Program-made: the position numbers and the translations under genes
Origin: Candidatus Liberimonas magnetica
Lineage (GTDB): Bacteria; Elusimicrobiota; Endomicrobiia; Endomicrobiales; JAFGIL01
Length of the DNA: 64,000 nt
Assembly (NCBI GenBank): GCA_020523885.1
Contig: JAJAPY010000004.1
Location: 1-64,000, forward strand
Reading direction: 5' to 3'
The notes under the pieces: model-generated
Told to the model about the DNA's origin: nothing
The model's input: only the letters and a program-made list of their open reading frames with translations
Database searches by the model: none
Shown: piece after piece, positions 26,694 through 35,711 of the stretch
Numbering within the stretch: position 1 is the first letter of the stretch
Layout: each line of letters starts with the position of its first letter

Positions 26694-27287
26694 TTAATCA
26701 AACCTTTTTATTACGCTGCCTGACACCTTTAAGTGGCGGGAAGTTATGATCGAATATAAATCCCTTAAAGCCTGCGAAACTTTATCATTAATTATTAGAT
26801 AATCATATTTCTTTATATACCGCACCTCTTTTTTTGCATTACACAGCCTTCTCTTGATAACTTCCCGAGAATCTTTTTTTCTCAAGACAAGGCGTTTTTT
26901 TAGTTCCTTAAAAGAAGGCGCCATAATGAAGATCAAGACCGCACCCGGATATGCCTTTTTCATCTGCAAGGCGCCTTGAACGTCGATATCTAAAACCACA
27001 TCAAAACCGGAGTTTATTGTTTTTTGTATGAACGAATGTGACGTCCCGTAATAATTATCGTGGACTTTCGCCCATTCAATGAACTCTTTTTTCTTGATCA
27101 ATTTTTTAAACTTTTCTACTGAAGCAAAAAAATAATCCCTGCCGTTTGTTTCACCGGCTCTTTTTGGCCGTGTTGTATGAGAAATGGAATACTTAAGCTT
27201 AGGGATTTCCTTAATTATTCCTTTATAAAGTGTAGTCTTTCCGGCACCTGACGGAGCCGATAAAACAAAAATATGGCCTTTTGGCAT
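26694..27287 (-). CDS. gmk: Guanylate kinase
   Basis: Phosphorylates GMP to GDP. The 197-aa protein has the P-loop APSGAGKTT, the GMP-binding ISHTTRPKRAGE with GRDYFF, and the lid and helical segments (VRYIKKYDYLIIND). Length and motifs are normal for the family. It is followed after 21 bases by the omega-like gene, the common gmk-rpoZ order. The 127-bp upstream gap, back to rluD, holds no clear element. Confidence 0.97.
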   Translation of the reverse strand: MPKGHIFVLSAPSGAGKTTLYKGIIKEIPKLKYSISHTTRPKRAGETNGRDYFFASVEKFKKLIKKKEFIEWAKVHDNYYGTSHSFIQKTINSGFDVVLDIDVQGALQMKKAYPGAVLIFIMAPSFKELKKRLVLRKKDSREVIKRRLCNAKKEVRYIKKYDYLIINDKVSQALRDLYSIITSRHLKVSGSVIKRFD

Positions 27288-27414
27288 GGTTTATTCTATT
27301 AAAAAATTACCCTTATTGCAATCGTCATGCTTCGCTGACTTAATTTCAAAATATAAAATGGCTAATTTTACAATAAATCCGTAATATTCAAATTCCTAAG
27401 CTTCAAGTTAGACC

Positions 27415-28317
27415 CTACTTTAGTTTCTTCCACACCTTATCCATATCTTCTGGCATAGGCGCATTGTACTCCACTTTCTTGGAAGTCTTTGGATGAGTAA
27501 ATGACAGGTAACAGGAATGAAGCATCTGCCTGCCCAGTTCAATACCCTCAATGCTTTTTGGCCCGCCGTAAAACTCGTCTCCCAAAACAGGATGGCCTAT
27601 ATAGACCAGGTGGCTTCTTATCTGATGGGTCCTTCCTGTGACGGGATATACTTCAAGCATCGTATAATTTTTTGTTCTTTTTAATACTTTAAATTCCGTG
27701 ACCGATTTTTTCCTGGCTTCCGGGCCAACAACGATCCTTTTTCTGTCGCCCAGGGCACGGCCGAGCGGTGCATTGATTCGGCCTTTATCTTCCACTATCT
27801 TTCCTCTGACTATCACAAGGTATTTCTTTTTTACATCGCGGTGCTGGAATTGTTTTACAAGGCTGTTTTTTGCCTTCTCGTTCTTTGCAACGACGATGGC
27901 TCCTGAAGTATCCTTGTCCAGGCGGTGTACCAGCTGGGGAGAATACCTGCCTTTTGCATGTCCGAACAAAGCATTGAGCAAAGTCCCGCTTTTATGCCCG
28001 CACGCAGGATGGACGACAAGCCCGCCAGTCTTATTTACTACCAGGATATCCTTGTCTTCATGGATTATGTTTAACGGAATATCTTCTTCCAATAATTTTC
28101 TGGTTTCTGAAACAAAATCAAACTCTATCTCATCGCTGTTTTTTAGCCGGTAGCTCGGCACTATATTCCTGCCGTTCACCTTAATATTGCCGCTTGAGAT
28201 CAGTTTCTGGAAATACCCTCTTGAATATTCTTTATATTTAGTGCTTAAATAGAGGTCTATCCGTTCTTTTGTTTCAGTGGCAGGAATAGGGGTTCCACTA
28301 TATATTATTTTTTCCAT
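27415..28317 (-). CDS. rluD: RluD-type 23S rRNA pseudouridine synthase
   Basis: A 300-aa protein with an N-terminal S4 RNA-binding domain (YFQKLISSGNIKVNG) and the RluA/RluD catalytic motif HRLDKDTSGAIVVAKN with the active-site Asp. Later come VEDKGRINAPLG and GRTHQIRSHLVYIGHPVLGD. The family modifies uridines of 23S rRNA (RluD: helix 69). Assignment to RluD rather than RluA/C rests on the S4 domain and length. It overlaps lgt by 20 bases, so coupled translation is likely. Confidence 0.9.
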   Translation of the reverse strand: MEKIIYSGTPIPATETKERIDLYLSTKYKEYSRGYFQKLISSGNIKVNGRNIVPSYRLKNSDEIEFDFVSETRKLLEEDIPLNIIHEDKDILVVNKTGGLVVHPACGHKSGTLLNALFGHAKGRYSPQLVHRLDKDTSGAIVVAKNEKAKNSLVKQFQHRDVKKKYLVIVRGKIVEDKGRINAPLGRALGDRKRIVVGPEARKKSVTEFKVLKRTKNYTMLEVYPVTGRTHQIRSHLVYIGHPVLGDEFYGGPKSIEGIELGRQMLHSCYLSFTHPKTSKKVEYNAPMPEDMDKVWKKLK

Positions 28318-29068
28318 ATTTTCTTCTAAGGACCGTTATGTAAACACCCGTCAATACCATGAGTATAGAAATAAGCTGGCTCGGCGATAAGTTAAACAAG
28401 AACCCGCCCCTGTCATCGCCGCGCAAGAACTCCACATGGAACCGCAAGATGCCATACAAAAAAAGATAGACCGCAAATATCTGTCCGCTTAAATGTTTGA
28501 ACCTTAGCAGCCAGTTTAAGGTCAGGAATATGAGGAGGTTCCCCAAAGCTTCATAAACTTGAGTCGGATGAAGCGCTATATTTAAAGGCGCCAGGGCATT
28601 GAGGTTCGTGAAAGTGCAGGCCCAGGGGAGGTCTGTCGGAAGCCCGTAGCAGCACCCTGCAAAAAAACAACCGAGCCTTCCGAAAAAGTGTCCTATAGCT
28701 ATCGCTGGTGCGGCGATATCGCTGAAACCCCACAAATTAAAATCTTTATGGTACCCGGCATAGGCCAAAATTACTATTATGCTTAAGAAAAATCCGCCGT
28801 AGAAAACAAGCCCGCCTTCCCACAGCTGGAATATCTGCAGGAAATTATTTGCGTAATACGACCAGTTAAGCATAACATATAAAAGCCTGCCGCCTATGAG
28901 CCCCGCTACTATTGTATATAAAACAATGTCAAGTATTTCGTCTTCATGCAGGCCGATAGTTTTGGCTTTGATCAAAATATATTGTAATGCCGCAAAAAAA
29001 CCTATAGCTACTAAAAGCCCGTAAGTTCGTATCGTTATCGGCCCGATCTTCAATAATATTGGGAACAT
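28298..29068 (-). CDS. lgt: Prolipoprotein diacylglyceryl transferase
   Basis: Transfers diacylglycerol from phosphatidylglycerol to the lipobox Cys of prolipoproteins. The 256 aa form about seven membrane helices. The signature GRLGCFFAGCCYG is a variant of the family GRxGNFxNxE region, and HPTQVYEALGNL and LRFHVEFLRGDDRG follow the family pattern. The CCYGLPTDLPW form is seen in lgt of deep-branching and Gram-negative lineages. It lies between lspA and rluD, so the first two lipoprotein-maturation enzymes are together. Confidence 0.95.
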   Translation of the reverse strand: MFPILLKIGPITIRTYGLLVAIGFFAALQYILIKAKTIGLHEDEILDIVLYTIVAGLIGGRLLYVMLNWSYYANNFLQIFQLWEGGLVFYGGFFLSIIVILAYAGYHKDFNLWGFSDIAAPAIAIGHFFGRLGCFFAGCCYGLPTDLPWACTFTNLNALAPLNIALHPTQVYEALGNLLIFLTLNWLLRFKHLSGQIFAVYLFLYGILRFHVEFLRGDDRGGFLFNLSPSQLISILMVLTGVYITVLRRKYGKNNI

Positions 29069-29117
29069 AATATTTAAATCCTGTATTCGAGACTACTATT
29101 AACAGTTCTATTCGTTA

Positions 29118-29258
29118 AGCAAAACCCTAAACACTAAATCCAAAACTCTAAATAAATTCTAATACTCAGAATTTAAAATTTAAAACAAAATCCAGTTGTT
29201 TTTTTGTTTTGGTTATTTGAGTTTTGAGTTTGTTTAGGGTTTAGAGTTTAGTATTTCG
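29118..29258. repeat. Junction word-hairpin, family 2 copy a (lspA/lgt)
   Basis: The left arm has CCTAAACACTAAATC and AACTCTAAATAAATTC. The right arm has GTTTAGGGTTTAGAGTTTAG. The vocabulary is shared with 44384-44510. The right arm overlaps the last 25 bases of lspA and supplies its stop codon. Confidence 0.8.
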
Positions 29259-29722
29259 TGCTTTTTTATGTCTATTTCACTGCCCGTAAGTATACTCCAG
29301 AAAAGAAGCACACCGCCTATGGTTACGCATGAATCTGAAACATTAAATGCAGGCCAGTAATGGGATTTGATATGGAATTCAAGAAAATCTATTACGCTCC
29401 CATGAACCAGACGGTCTAGCAGGTTGCCTAGGGCACCGGACAATATAAGGATGAATGAAACTCTTTGGATCTTGCTGAAAGTATGTTCATACTTTTTAAA
29501 ATAAACAACAAAAACTATGAAAAATATTATAGTTAAAACAGTAAATACTGTATTGGCGCCTTTGAACATCCCGAAGGCAATGCCTGTATTTGTATAGTAG
29601 CTCACCTGAAAAAATGAAGTAACAGGTACCGCCTGGCCTAGGAACAGGTTCTTACGCACTAGATACTTCGTTACCTGGTCAAAGAGGACTATTAATAAGA
29701 TATAGTTTATATATTTTTTCAA
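29234..29722 (-). CDS. lspA: Lipoprotein signal peptidase
   Basis: An aspartic protease of the inner membrane that cleaves lipoprotein signal peptides after Lgt has acted. The 162 aa include four membrane helices, the YYTNTGIAFGMF region, and the two catalytic-Asp motifs GNLLDRLVHGSVIDFLEF and FNVSDSCVTIGG. Length is normal. The last residues (LNSKP and the stop codon) are encoded by a junction word-hairpin that recurs at the gene end, so the natural C-terminus may have been replaced by repeat sequence. It follows ileS, the common ileS-lspA order. Confidence 0.96.
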   Translation of the reverse strand: MKKYINYILLIVLFDQVTKYLVRKNLFLGQAVPVTSFFQVSYYTNTGIAFGMFKGANTVFTVLTIIFFIVFVVYFKKYEHTFSKIQRVSFILILSGALGNLLDRLVHGSVIDFLEFHIKSHYWPAFNVSDSCVTIGGVLLFWSILTGSEIDIKKHEILNSKP

Positions 29723-29845
29723 GTTAGTGTCGCTTCGTTCCTAACTTTGATTACACAGATAAAATCTCAGATTATGACTTCCTTAGTGTTAATTAAATGA
29801 AATCCCTTTAGGGACATAGATTTTATGCTGTATAGGATTGAATTT
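29722..29845. repeat. Junction word-hairpin (ileS/lspA)
   Basis: AAGTTAG/CTAACTT forms a short hairpin at the lspA start (29722-29748). Beyond it TACACAGATAAAATCT (about 29753) is mirrored by AGATTTTATGCTGTAT (about 29818). The match is weaker than at the other junctions. Confidence 0.5.
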
Positions 29846-29865
29846 CCAATACATCAAGGGAAATT

Positions 29866-32655
29866 CTAAACTGCCAATTTTGTTTCTTTCAAGACTTTTA
29901 CACAACGGCCACAAACAACACCCTCATAGATATCGTCTTTTTTTGTATCGGGCGTAAATCTCCAACATCTTTCGCATTTTTGGTTCTTTGACTTTTCTGC
30001 GGTTATTTTCATCTCGCCAGGAGCTTTATCATCCGGTATTTCTATATCCCAGGTGCCCAGGACCTGGCAAAGAATTTCTTTATCTATACCTGTACCTAAA
30101 CCTGCTATTTTTATATGCGCTTCGAGATTTGAGCCTATCTGCTTGTCCTTTCGCAAGTTTTCAAATTCGATCATCGCTTTTTCCCGGATGACCATAAGTT
30201 GTTCCCATTTTTTTACCCGTTCTTCACTCAATGGCTGAAAAACATTACCTTTAGTAAATTCTGAAAGGAAAACAGATTCTTCAAGCCCGGAATTAATTTT
30301 TCTAAGTTCCTGCCAGGCTTCTTCGGAAGTAAAAGAAAGGATCGGCGAAAGGAGGCGTATCAAAGATGAACATATCTCGTACAGCGCGGTTTGAGCGCTT
30401 CTGCGTGCCTGGCTATCTGTCCCGTCACAATACATCGTATCTTTTAATGTATCAAGGTAAAAACTGCTTAAAAATACCGAGCAAAAAACATTGAGATTAA
30501 CCGCCGCAATATGAAATTCATAATTATCATAAGCCTTTGTAACGGCTTCGGCCGTATCATTAAGTTTATTTAAAGCATATTGGTCTATTTCCCTCAGTTT
30601 TTCATAAGGGACTTTATCTTTCATCGAAAAATCGCAGAGGTTGCCCAGGAGGAACTTTAAAGTATTTCTTATTTTCCTGTATGAATCGCTCAAGCCCTTT
30701 ATTATTTCCTGGGATATCCTTATGTCTTCGCGGTAATCGCTGGCAGAAACCCATAAGCGAATTATGTCGGCTCCGTATTTCTGGAACAACTCCTGGGGCA
30801 GGATTACGTTGCCAACGGATTTTGACATCTTTTTACCTTCACCGTCAACAACAAAGCCGTGGGTAAGGACTGTCTTGTACGGTGCGCTCTGTTTTAAGGC
30901 TACAGCAGGTATTAATGAGGTTTGAAACCACCCGCGGTGCTGGTCTGAACCTTCAAGATACATGTCAGCAGGAAAGGAAAGCCCTTCAAAAACCCCGCTT
31001 GACAGCACTGCCTCGCTTGAAACTCCCGAATCAAACCAGACATCAAGGATATCTTCTTCTTTTTTAAACTCGGAACTTCCGCACTCGCATTTTACATCTA
31101 TTCCGTCAAGGATTTCCTTAACCGTCTTTTCATACCAGGTATCGGAACCGTGTTTGGAAATAAGTTCAACTGCGCGGTTCATAATTTTTTCATCCAAAAG
31201 CGGTTTGTTGCATTTTGTACAGTAAATAACCGGTATAGGCACGCCCCACAAACGCTGGCGGGAGAGGCACCAGTCGGGCCGTGACTCTATCATCCCGTTT
31301 ATCCGGTTCTGGCCGTAATCAGGTATCCATCTTACTTTTTTAATGGCTTCAAACATTCTGGCGCGGAGGTTTTTATATTCAACACTTAAGAACCATTGCT
31401 CGGTAGCGCGAAATATTATAGGCTTTTTGCATCTCCAGCAATGCGGGTAAGAGTGGGTTATTTTAGCTTCGAACAACAAAGCATTTTTATTCTTAAGAGT
31501 TTGGACGATAACATCATTAGCTTTAAAAACATGGTTTCCTTTAAACTCGCCAGCTTCATCTGTGAATAGACCCCTGTCATTTACCGGAGAAATTATCGGG
31601 AGCTTGTATTTGAGTCCTACCTGATAATCTTCCTGGCCGTGGCCCGGAGCTATATGAACTACGCCTGTTCCGTCTTCCAAAGTTACATAGTCTGCTAACA
31701 CACCAACAGATTCTCTTTCAAGAAGAGGATTCTCACATATAATTTTTTCAAAATCGCTGCCCTGAAAATTTGCTATAGGTTTATATTTTCCTTCTTTATG
31801 AACTAAATTTTGCACTTCAGCTATTCTTTTTTCTGCTGCTATTACTTTACTTATATCACCATTTTTTCCTTCTATCTCTGCAAGAAAATATCTTGCATCT
31901 GGCTGAAAGGCCAAAGCAACGTTTGCAGGCAGAGTCCAAGGAGTAGTGGTCCAAATTAATACCGATGTATCATTATCAATCTTGCCTTTTAGCGTGTCCG
32001 GTATTACTTTTATTTTAAATTTAACATAGACGGAGTGGGATGTATGGTCTGCATACTCAACTTCGGCGTCAGCCAGGGCGGTCTCGCAGGTCGGGCACCA
32101 GTAAACCGGTTTTTTCTGCCTGTAAATGTAGCCTTCTTTAACCAGGTCCTTAAAGACTCTGACTATGACTCCTTCATATTTCGGGTCTAACGTGAGATAC
32201 GGCTTGTACCAGTCTGCAAGTACTCCCAGGCGTTTAAACTCGCTGCGCTGGATATCAATGAATTTTTTTGCAAAATCCGCGGCGGATTTCCTGAAAGACA
32301 GCTTCTCAACCTTGTGTTTGTCTACTTTTAATTCTTTCATTAGAGCCTGTTCAATAGGAAGCCCGTGGCAGTCCCAGCCCGGAGTGTAAGGAGAATAAAA
32401 ACCCTTCATGGATTTGTATTTTACTATTATATCTTTTAATATTTTGTTCAACGCCGTGCCAAGGTGTATATTGCCGTTTGCATAGGGGGGGCCGTCATGA
32501 AGAATGAACTTTTCATTGTTTTTATTTTTATCGTTTATCTTTTTATACAAGCCCTGTTCCTCCCATTTTTTTACCATAGCCGGCTCGCGCTGCGGCAGGT
32601 TGGCTTTCATGGGAAAATCGGTTTTGGGTAAATTAACGGTTTTTGAAAAATCCAT
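29866..32655 (-). CDS. ileS: Isoleucyl-tRNA synthetase
   Basis: Class Ia synthetase charging tRNA-Ile. It has the HIGH-type motif GNIHLGTALNKI, the KMSKS loop, an editing domain between them (LIWTTTPWTLPANVA) and a C-terminal zinc finger (CERCWRF and CGRC). I begin it at the ATG at 32655, because MDFSKTVNLPKTDFPMKANLP aligns with the start of E. coli IleS. This gives 929 aa. The frame extends 16 codons further to an ATG at 32703, but that stretch is a perfect nested hairpin (32671-32700) and looks like leader. Neither start has a strong ribosome site. The zinc finger makes it a bacterial, mupirocin-sensitive-type enzyme by the usual classification. Confidence 0.95.
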   Translation of the reverse strand: MDFSKTVNLPKTDFPMKANLPQREPAMVKKWEEQGLYKKINDKNKNNEKFILHDGPPYANGNIHLGTALNKILKDIIVKYKSMKGFYSPYTPGWDCHGLPIEQALMKELKVDKHKVEKLSFRKSAADFAKKFIDIQRSEFKRLGVLADWYKPYLTLDPKYEGVIVRVFKDLVKEGYIYRQKKPVYWCPTCETALADAEVEYADHTSHSVYVKFKIKVIPDTLKGKIDNDTSVLIWTTTPWTLPANVALAFQPDARYFLAEIEGKNGDISKVIAAEKRIAEVQNLVHKEGKYKPIANFQGSDFEKIICENPLLERESVGVLADYVTLEDGTGVVHIAPGHGQEDYQVGLKYKLPIISPVNDRGLFTDEAGEFKGNHVFKANDVIVQTLKNKNALLFEAKITHSYPHCWRCKKPIIFRATEQWFLSVEYKNLRARMFEAIKKVRWIPDYGQNRINGMIESRPDWCLSRQRLWGVPIPVIYCTKCNKPLLDEKIMNRAVELISKHGSDTWYEKTVKEILDGIDVKCECGSSEFKKEEDILDVWFDSGVSSEAVLSSGVFEGLSFPADMYLEGSDQHRGWFQTSLIPAVALKQSAPYKTVLTHGFVVDGEGKKMSKSVGNVILPQELFQKYGADIIRLWVSASDYREDIRISQEIIKGLSDSYRKIRNTLKFLLGNLCDFSMKDKVPYEKLREIDQYALNKLNDTAEAVTKAYDNYEFHIAAVNLNVFCSVFLSSFYLDTLKDTMYCDGTDSQARRSAQTALYEICSSLIRLLSPILSFTSEEAWQELRKINSGLEESVFLSEFTKGNVFQPLSEERVKKWEQLMVIREKAMIEFENLRKDKQIGSNLEAHIKIAGLGTGIDKEILCQVLGTWDIEIPDDKAPGEMKITAEKSKNQKCERCWRFTPDTKKDDIYEGVVCGRCVKVLKETKLAV

Positions 32656-32670
32656 AATATTTATAGTTTT

Positions 32671-32700
32671 GCCGGTTATCCGGGTATCCGGATTTCCGGC
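32671..32700. promoter_or_regulatory. Nested hairpin in the ileS leader
   Basis: GCCGG/CCGGC and ATCCGG/CCGGAT pair with a symmetric two-base interior loop and a four-base apex. It lies 15 bases before the preferred ileS start. It could control ileS translation or be a small mobile palindrome. No T-box features are visible. Confidence 0.6.
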
Positions 32701-32716
32701 CATCGGGGGTCCGTGT

Positions 32717-33205
32717 TTATTTCAAGCCAAATGCTTTATTGATGACTTCAGCCAGGTCATGGAATGCGTCATCTTTCCTAAAATGGACAGGTTCGATGAC
32801 CTCTCCTCGGATTTTGCTTTCCAGCATCATTTTTAAATGGTGTATAGGCCCCGCTATAGTATGTGAATAATATATGTTCGCAATAATCAGGACCAAGACG
32901 TTTATTACAAGCACCAGCGCCATCGGTTTCCACAGTAACTGAAAAAATGTGTAAACCTTTGCACGCTGAATGAACTGCCTCATGAACTCCGCCGAATTCA
33001 CGTCTATGTGATTGGCCTTTGCCCATTCCACTATTTCGCTGTTTTCGGGCGGCCTGAGTAAAAAACCCTGCCGGACCTGAAATTTTTCCCAGATGCTTAA
33101 AACCGCAAATATGAGCAAAAAAGTAAAAAACATCAATATCAGGTTCTTTTTAATAAAAGCGTACTGAAATTTTTTGTCGACGATCAACAATTTTCTTTCT
33201 TTCAT
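32717..33205 (-). CDS. Small membrane protein with HAMP-like domain
   Basis: The 162 aa contain two membrane helices (NLILMFFTFLLIFAVLSIW and a second from PMALVLVINVLVLIIAN), separated by about 55 periplasmic residues. A HAMP-like cytoplasmic stretch follows (HTIAGPIHHLKMMLESKIRGE...FRKDDAFHDLAEVINKAF). It has no kinase, cyclase or methyl-accepting domain, so it is a truncated sensor-like module or a structural membrane protein. Stand-alone HAMP proteins of this size beside core genes recur in several candidate phyla, from memory. It lies 61 bases before the preferred ileS start, in the same direction. Confidence 0.75.
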   Translation of the reverse strand: MKERKLLIVDKKFQYAFIKKNLILMFFTFLLIFAVLSIWEKFQVRQGFLLRPPENSEIVEWAKANHIDVNSAEFMRQFIQRAKVYTFFQLLWKPMALVLVINVLVLIIANIYYSHTIAGPIHHLKMMLESKIRGEVIEPVHFRKDDAFHDLAEVINKAFGLK

Positions 33206-33217
33206 CTAACCCCCTCC

Positions 33218-33251
33218 CCGCCTCTGCGGCGGACTCGCCCTGGGCGGGCAA
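33218..33251. repeat. GC-rich palindrome between mtnA and the HAMP protein
   Basis: CCGCCTCTGCGGCGG and CGCCCTGGGCGGGC make two adjacent short hairpins in an otherwise AT-rich gap. It resembles the GC-rich palindromic element inside coaB. Confidence 0.55.
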
Positions 33252-33277
33252 AATAAATATTTTGAAATTCTATCCGT

Positions 33278-34297
33278 CTAGGCTAATTTTTTTAGTTCAT
33301 TTGCCTTAAAGACACCTTTTTCTGTTATGATAGCAGTGATATAATTTGCGGGAGTAACATCAAATGCGGGATGACGGGCAACTGCCCCCTTAGGAGCTAT
33401 AGAAAGTTTATTAATATTCAAGACTTCTTTAGAAGGCCTTTCTTCAATATTTATTTTGCTCCCGTCTCTTGTCTTAAAGTCTATAGTTGAAAGCGGCGCC
33501 GCTATATAGAAAGGTATATCGTGATGCTTTGCTAGGACCGAAAGAGAATAGGTGCCTATTTTGTTTGCGGTATCTCCATTTTTTGCTATCCTGTCAGCTC
33601 CTACTATTACCGCATCAATATCCCCTTTTTTCATAAAATATCCTGCCATATTGTCTGTTATTAAAACATAGGGTATCTTTTCCTCTTTCAATTCCCAGGC
33701 CGTAAGCCGTGCTCCCTGAAGGTATGGCCTTGTTTCGTCCACAAAAACCAGTTTAACTTTGTTCTTCTTAAAAGCTGAGCGTATAACGCCAAGGGCTGTA
33801 CCGTAACCCGCTGTAGCTAAGGCCCCTGCATTACAATGAGTGAGTATCCTCGAATTCCTTTTTATCAGCCTTGCGCCGTTGCGCCCAATATTTTTGTTTA
33901 TGTTTATATCTTCCGTATATATTCTTAAAGCTTCTTCTTTGGACAGCTTTGCAAGGCCCGGACAGGAACCATTGAATTCTAAGACAAGTTTTTCCATCCT
34001 GTCAAGCGCCCAGAAAAGGTTAACAGCCGTAGGCCTGGTTTTGGCAAGTGTGTGTTTTGCTTTTACTAAAAATATCTTTGCTGATTTTAAAGAATTGAAC
34101 TTTCTTTCGTTTGCCGCCAAAGCCATGCCGAACGCCGCTGCAACACCTATAGCAGGAGCGCCCCTTATCGCCATTTCTTTGATGGTTTTTGCAACAGCAA
34201 GATGGGTACGGCATTTAATATATCTGACTTTGTCCGGTAAGAGCCTCTGGTCAAGAATATATGTACTGCCATTTTTCCAATATAGTGTTTTGATCAT
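33278..34297 (-). CDS. mtnA: Methylthioribose-1-phosphate isomerase
   Basis: Isomerises 5-methylthioribose-1-phosphate in methionine salvage. The 339 aa match the family length. Motifs are RGAPAIGVAAAFG, the catalytic-Cys segment THCNAGALATAGYGTALG, DETRPYLQGARLTAWEL and the catalytic-Asp segment GADRIAKNGDTANKIGTY. No other methionine-salvage gene lies nearby, which is common because MtnA is often isolated. It could be a ribose-1,5-bisphosphate isomerase relative, but the motif set fits MtnA better. Confidence 0.95.
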   Translation of the reverse strand: MIKTLYWKNGSTYILDQRLLPDKVRYIKCRTHLAVAKTIKEMAIRGAPAIGVAAAFGMALAANERKFNSLKSAKIFLVKAKHTLAKTRPTAVNLFWALDRMEKLVLEFNGSCPGLAKLSKEEALRIYTEDININKNIGRNGARLIKRNSRILTHCNAGALATAGYGTALGVIRSAFKKNKVKLVFVDETRPYLQGARLTAWELKEEKIPYVLITDNMAGYFMKKGDIDAVIVGADRIAKNGDTANKIGTYSLSVLAKHHDIPFYIAAPLSTIDFKTRDGSKINIEERPSKEVLNINKLSIAPKGAVARHPAFDVTPANYITAIITEKGVFKANELKKLA

Positions 34298-34298
34298 A

Positions 34299-34380
34299 GG
34301 TTATCAGCTATAAGCCATAAGTTTTAAGCTATAAGAAAGGCATTTTTTTCTTACAACTTACAGCTTAAAGCTTATCACTG
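34299..34380. repeat. Junction word-hairpin (yggU/mtnA)
   Basis: The left arm reiterates AGCTATAAGCCATAAG and AAGCTATAAG. The right arm reads CTTACAACTTACAGC and TTAAAGCTTATCA. It lies wholly in the gap. Confidence 0.75.
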
Positions 34381-34384
34381 TCGT

Positions 34385-34648
34385 TTAAGGTATTGTTTCT
34401 AAAACCTCATCTAACTCTTCTTCTGTCCTTCCACAGATTTCAATTGTTTTTTCGCGGCCCCTTTCGCCTTTGCGTAAGAAAACATGGGAACGTTTTACAT
34501 CAAAAAACTCTCCTAAAAAATAGCACAGCTCTTCATTTGCCTTGCCTTCTACTGCAGGAGCGGTTACCTTAACTCGCAGGATAGAACCTATTCTGCCGAC
34601 CACTTCATTCCTGCTTGCATTTGGGATCACTCTTACTTTAATCATCAT
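34385..34648 (-). CDS. yggU: DUF167 / YggU family protein
   Basis: The 87-aa protein follows the DUF167 pattern: VRVIPNASRNEVVG, LRVKVTAPAVEGKANEEL and a short basic helix after VFLRKGERGREKTIEI. The family is small, single-domain and of unknown biochemical role. It follows yggS-proC, as in the E. coli yggS-yggT-yggU cluster, but yggT is absent. Two adjacent ATG codons make the exact start uncertain by one residue. Confidence 0.93.
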   Translation of the reverse strand: MMIKVRVIPNASRNEVVGRIGSILRVKVTAPAVEGKANEELCYFLGEFFDVKRSHVFLRKGERGREKTIEICGRTEEELDEVLETIP

Positions 34649-34723
34649 AACTGCATCCCTTTTTACACCCGCTAAAATCGCTGCCGTTGTTTATTTTTTA
34701 AGTTTTTGCGAATGCAAATATTG

Positions 34724-35545
34724 TTAATCTTTTCTTAATTCTTTGGCCTTTTTATCAGCTTGTTTTATAGCTTCTATTACCGTTTGCGTGAATTGTCTCT
34801 TTTCTAAGATATTGATCGCAGCCTCAGTGGTGCCTCCGGGAGAGGTTACATTTTTACGAAGCACGCTTGCGTCAAGAGAAAGACTTGTGAGCATTTTGCC
34901 TGCTCCAAGTACGGTCTGATGGACCAGTTTCTTTGCGATGTCGCTGCTAAGCCCCAGTTTAACCGCAGCTTTTTCCATGGCTTCGGACAGATAAAATACA
35001 TAAGCTGGCCCGGAACCCGAAACAGCGGTTACAGCATCAAGTTTTTTTTCATTTAATTTTACTGCTATGCCGGCACTGGAAAAAAGTTTAACGGCAACAT
35101 CTATATCGCCTCTATTTGCATATTTCCCACCTGCAACAGCTATGGCTCCTTTTCCTACAAGGGCAGGAGTGTTCGGCATGGCCCTTATTACCGGAACATT
35201 TTTATCAATAAAGCCTTCAATATATTTTGTGGTTATTCCTGCTGCTATAGATATCATAAGCTTGTCTTTATTTAGATATCTTCCGATTTCGCCGAGTAAA
35301 ACACCTGCATCCTTGGGTTTTACGGCTATAAATATGATCTCTGAGGTTTTTACGGCTCTTATATTATTCTCTGTCTTAACACCGAATTGCTTTTTGATAT
35401 ACGTCAATCTTTTTTTATTTATGTCGCTTGCTGTAATATTTTTCGGTAAAACCAGCCCGCTTCCTACAAACCCGTTTATGAGAGCTTCCGCCATGTTGCC
35501 TGCACCGAGGAATGCTATCTTTTTGTTTATACGGTTTTGTGGCAT
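34724..35545 (-). CDS. proC: Pyrroline-5-carboxylate reductase
   Basis: Final enzyme of proline synthesis, reducing P5C with NAD(P)H. The 273 aa contain the dinucleotide-binding FLGAGNMAEALINGF, AVKPKDAGVLL, RAMPNTPALVGKGA, the substrate-binding GSGPAYVFYLSEAMEKAAVKLGL and the C-terminal VTSPGGTTEAAI. All are normal for the family. It stands between yggS and yggU, a widely conserved order. Confidence 0.97.
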   Translation of the reverse strand: MPQNRINKKIAFLGAGNMAEALINGFVGSGLVLPKNITASDINKKRLTYIKKQFGVKTENNIRAVKTSEIIFIAVKPKDAGVLLGEIGRYLNKDKLMISIAAGITTKYIEGFIDKNVPVIRAMPNTPALVGKGAIAVAGGKYANRGDIDVAVKLFSSAGIAVKLNEKKLDAVTAVSGSGPAYVFYLSEAMEKAAVKLGLSSDIAKKLVHQTVLGAGKMLTSLSLDASVLRKNVTSPGGTTEAAINILEKRQFTQTVIEAIKQADKKAKELRKD

Positions 35546-35584
35546 TATTTTTTCTCTTTTTCAAAATTTATGGTTTACTTAAGC

Positions 35585-35711
35585 AATGCAAATATCAAAT
35601 TGCAAAATGAAAAATTGAGGTATCCGCTAAAGATTCAATGGCGGATTATTTAAATAAGTCCGCTTAAGCGGACACATTAATTTTGCATTTTTCACTTTGC
35701 ATTTTGAATTG
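35585..35711. repeat. Junction word-hairpin (yggS/proC)
   Basis: The left arm (35585-35618) reiterates ATGCAAAT and TTGCAAAATG. The right arm (35678-35711) reiterates TTTTGCATTTTTCA and TTGCATTTTG. Inside sits a second palindrome, GTCCGCTTAAGCGGAC (35658-35673). The right arm covers the last 20 bases of yggS. Confidence 0.8.

Noticed and set aside
32656-32703. Upstream ATG of ileS at 32703.
   Set aside because: The additional 16 residues are a translated hairpin and do not align with IleS; kept only as an alternative.
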